A DNA stretch of 16,352 bases from Candidatus Delongbacteria bacterium. Lineage in GTDB: Bacteria > Bacteroidota > Bacteroidia > Bacteroidales > ML635J-15. The stretch covers positions 1-16,352 of the forward strand of contig JAQIDD010000345.1 in the NCBI GenBank assembly GCA_027858215.1, in the 5' to 3' direction. A program made the translations under genes and the position numbers. Positions 14,349 through 16,352 of the stretch are shown here, piece after piece (position 1 is the stretch's first letter; each line of letters starts with the position of its first letter). Under the pieces are notes generated by a model. The model was not told where the DNA came from. It worked only from the letters and a program-made list of their open reading frames with translations, and made no database searches.

Positions 14349-15158
14349 TTATAGTTTACCCATCATCTCTTTGATAAGCAGTGTCATTTTCTTTTCAGCT
14401 TTTGATGCCACTTTCTGCACCTCTTCATGGGAAACCTCCATGATTTTGCCGGGCACACCAAGGTCGGTAATGATGGAAATGGCAAACACAGGAATCCCCA
14501 TTTGGTGAGCCACTATTACTTCGGGTACAGTGCTCATGCCCACCGTATCGGATCCGATAATCCGGAAATATTTATATTCTGCAGGTGTTTCAAAAGTCGG
14601 TCCCGTAACCGCGGTGTAAACGCCTTCCTGTAGTTTAATGTCATGTGTTTTGGCGATCTGTTTGAATGTGGATATTAAATTGGAGTCATACACATTGCTC
14701 ATATCAGGGAAACGGGGGCCAAACCCTTTTTCATGTTTACCGATAAGCGGATTGGGTATCAGGTTGATGTGATCATTGATTACCATGAGATCGCCAATTT
14801 CAAAATCAGGATTAACACCACCGCTGGCATTGCTCACAAACAAATGTTTGATACCGAGAAACTTCATCACCCTGACAGGAAAGGTAATTTTTTCAGCTGA
14901 ATACCCTTCGTAATAATGAAAACGCCCCTGCATGGCCACAACGGATTTGCCGTTTAATCTACCAAAAATCAGACGTCCATGATGTCCTTCAACTGTGCTG
15001 ACAGGGAAATCCGGGATGTCATCATACGACAGGGTTTCATTGATGTCTATTTCGTTCACAAGGCCGCCAAGGCCCGTCCCCAGGATTATCCCAACTTCAG
15101 GATCGTAGGTGATCCTGTCCTTTATAAAGTTTGCTGTACCTTCGATTTGTTTTAACAT
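14349..15158 (-). CDS. Purine nucleoside phosphorylase, trimeric (class II, PNP/MTAP) family
   Basis: A 269-residue cytoplasmic enzyme that splits purine nucleosides with phosphate to base and ribose-1-phosphate for salvage. Family motifs are present: GIILGTGLGG (23-32), VEGHHGRL (56-63), MQGRFHYYEGY (76-86), VSNASGGVNP (108-117), the base-binding TGPTFETPAE (185-194, Glu194), VGMSTVPEVI (206-215) and ISIITDLG (227-234). The base-specificity position that is Asn243 in the human enzyme is Asp232 here. The start ATG at 15158 lies inside the lpxK gene, giving a 62-bp overlap. It is preferred because MLKQIEGTANFIKDRI is the normal N-terminus of the family. The 3' end converges with the peptidase gene, only 16 nt apart, with no clear terminator. 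Confidence 0.94.
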   Translation of the reverse strand: MLKQIEGTANFIKDRITYDPEVGIILGTGLGGLVNEIDINETLSYDDIPDFPVSTVEGHHGRLIFGRLNGKSVVAMQGRFHYYEGYSAEKITFPVRVMKFLGIKHLFVSNASGGVNPDFEIGDLMVINDHINLIPNPLIGKHEKGFGPRFPDMSNVYDSNLISTFKQIAKTHDIKLQEGVYTAVTGPTFETPAEYKYFRIIGSDTVGMSTVPEVIVAHQMGIPVFAISIITDLGVPGKIMEVSHEEVQKVASKAEKKMTLLIKEMMGKL

Positions 15159-16224
15159 AGCGAATTATTTGGTGTTTAAATTCATCTTCTTCTTTTTCAT
15201 CGCCTAAAAATATGGCACGTATAGGTAAATAGTAAAAAAGTGCTTTCAGATCTTCCGGTATATGGGGCAGATTTCTGATTTTAACGGCGTCTTTTTCAGT
15301 GGTAACAATGATCTTCTCTTTAGTTTCTAATTTATTAACGTGATGATTAATACGTTCAATGTCTTTTTTATTGTAATAATGATGATCCAGGAAACTGATC
15401 ATCTTTACGTCTTCTGATAACTCTTTGAGTTTGTTTTTGAATTTTTTATTGTGAGCAATGGCTGAAACACCAATGATCCCGGTGTTTTTGTTGTTGATTT
15501 TGTCCAGGGGGATTTGTTTGTTTTTATCAAAAATGTTGATGAGATTACCATATTTAAGGCTTGTGAAAAACAAGTATTGAAATGGGTATATTTTCAGTTC
15601 CTTATCAATAATGCGTTTTTCTATGGGTTTTAATTTCTCAGGGCATTTGGTGATGATAATAATATGTGCCCTGCGGTGTTCATGCGGATGTTCACGCAAG
15701 GTGCCAAAGGGCAGAAAATGGTCTTTGGTAAAAGGCCTGTCATAATTACTGAGCAGGATATTTAATCCGGCGTTTACCTTGCGGTGTTGAAAGGCATCAT
15801 CAAGTAAAACCACCCGCAAATCGTCTTGTTGAGACAATTTTTCCATGCCCCTTGTTCTTTTTTCATCCACAGCTACAGTAATGTGAGGAAATTTTTTCTT
15901 GATTTGCATGGGTTCGTCCCCGACATTGCGTACATCATCTGATGTCTCCACAAACCGAAATCCCCTGGTTTTACGCTTATATCCCCGGCTAAGCACAGCA
16001 ATACCAAAATCATCCTGTAATAACCGGATTAAATACTCAACATGCGGTGTTTTACCTGTTCCTCCCACACTCAGGTTTCCAATGCAGATGACAGGAAAAT
16101 CGTAACTCTTTGATTTGAGTATTCCGCTGTTGTACATCCCATTGCGCAATGCAATAATTATCCTGTATATCAGCGATAGCGGATATAAAACGAGAAACTT
16201 AATTATGTTTAAACCTCCTGACAT
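15097..16224 (-). CDS. lpxK: Tetraacyldisaccharide 4'-kinase (lipid A synthesis)
   Basis: A 375-residue inner-membrane kinase that adds the 4'-phosphate to the disaccharide precursor of lipid A, making lipid IVA. An N-terminal membrane helix (about 8-28) is followed by VICIGNLSVGGTGKTPHVEY (45-64) with the P-loop at 54-59. Then come VLSRGYKRKTRGF (77-89), VGDEPMQI (101-108), the catalytic LLDDAFQHR (140-148), FLPFGTLREHP (170-180) and the C-terminal VTTEKDAVKIR (307-317). These are the full set for LpxK. The conserved ending YVKTNRR is followed by a 14-residue tail encoded inside the next gene's start. I see no strong promoter upstream. AGGAGG within codons 2-4 of the annotated start is noted but not used. 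Confidence 0.95.
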   Translation of the reverse strand: MSGGLNIIKFLVLYPLSLIYRIIIALRNGMYNSGILKSKSYDFPVICIGNLSVGGTGKTPHVEYLIRLLQDDFGIAVLSRGYKRKTRGFRFVETSDDVRNVGDEPMQIKKKFPHITVAVDEKRTRGMEKLSQQDDLRVVLLDDAFQHRKVNAGLNILLSNYDRPFTKDHFLPFGTLREHPHEHRRAHIIIITKCPEKLKPIEKRIIDKELKIYPFQYLFFTSLKYGNLINIFDKNKQIPLDKINNKNTGIIGVSAIAHNKKFKNKLKELSEDVKMISFLDHHYYNKKDIERINHHVNKLETKEKIIVTTEKDAVKIRNLPHIPEDLKALFYYLPIRAIFLGDEKEEDEFKHQIIRYVKTNRRYSKLYKGQDHLRS

Positions 16225-16352
16225 TTTAAGTCCGAAAATAACATAATTATCTGAAAGGTAAAAACAAAAACGGGTATTTTTTATTTTTGTCTCAGCAGCC
16301 CCTGCGATTTACAGCCGGACTGTGTCCTTATGGAAAGCATGACAGGTGGATT
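16225..16352. other. Right edge, no supported gene
   Basis: The last 128 bp hold AT-rich sequence upstream of lpxK. A plus-strand -7-like box TATTTTTG (16282-16289) precedes an ATG at 16330 that opens a frame (MESMTGG) running off the edge. A minus-strand frame from the edge ends at the stop near 16281. Neither is long enough to judge. The plus-strand frame recalls the SMTG of YicC-family starts, but the next residues do not match. Confidence 0.3.

Noticed and set aside
16192..16224. AGGAGG inside the lpxK start region as a Shine-Dalgarno for a later start
   Set aside because: The only codons at correct spacing are ATA and ATT, and Bacteroidota seldom rely on such sites; ATG at 16224 is kept.
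16330..16352. Start of a YicC-family gene (MESMTGG...)
   Set aside because: Only seven residues are visible and the family needs SMTGFG or SMTGYG; the residue after SMTG is Gly, so the match fails.

Overview
The window looks like chromosome from a Bacteroidota member, probably of the marine/anaerobic Bacteroidales-Marinilabiliales type. Supporting signs are a secreted M1 peptidase ending in a type IX secretion (Por) sorting domain, an LpxK gene (so a lipid A outer membrane), promoters of the Bacteroidota form TTTG-N20/21-TAnnTTTG, few Shine-Dalgarno sites, and moderate GC. It is mostly a housekeeping/envelope region and holds no phage, CRISPR, rRNA or tRNA that I can see.

Left part (1-5442). 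After the edge of a minus-strand gene (1-120) comes about 660 bp without a convincing gene. It holds a possible gene remnant, a GC-rich island with a long imperfect inverted repeat, and an array of 7-8 bp GGTT-units that runs up to a stop codon. Next is a five-gene minus-strand operon, read from right to left: TetR regulator, LolA-like periplasmic protein, two FtsX/LolC-E-like permeases and a LolD/MacB-like ATPase. It looks like a complete, TetR-controlled ABC machine handling lipoproteins or another envelope substrate. The TetR gene is preceded by a good Bacteroidota promoter whose -7 box runs into a palindrome (TGACTGA-N4-TCAGTCA), as expected for autorepression. The predicted ligand domain of the regulator carries an EF-hand-like calcium loop, the most unusual feature here. 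A second, inverted copy of the GGTT-unit repeat lies between the permease and LolA-like genes.

Middle (5443-7077). This stretch holds a decayed 3' fragment of what looks like a DUF5686-type outer-membrane protein gene, with one in-frame stop and one 2-nt deletion. Beside it is a gene for a conserved Bacteroidota protein of unknown function. An 11-bp inverted repeat lies between that gene's promoter and the oppositely directed Mrp promoter.

Right part (7078-16352). A plus-strand cluster encodes Mrp/ApbC (Fe-S carrier ATPase), a stand-alone NifU-like domain and two GT-B glycosyltransferases with an ATGA overlap. It is followed by ruvB, with its own promoter, and the secreted M1 aminopeptidase 2 nt downstream. 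Convergent to these, lpxK and a purine nucleoside phosphorylase gene lie on the minus strand and overlap by 62 bp, so conserved ends of both proteins are encoded by the same bases in two frames. The last 128 bp hold no supported gene.
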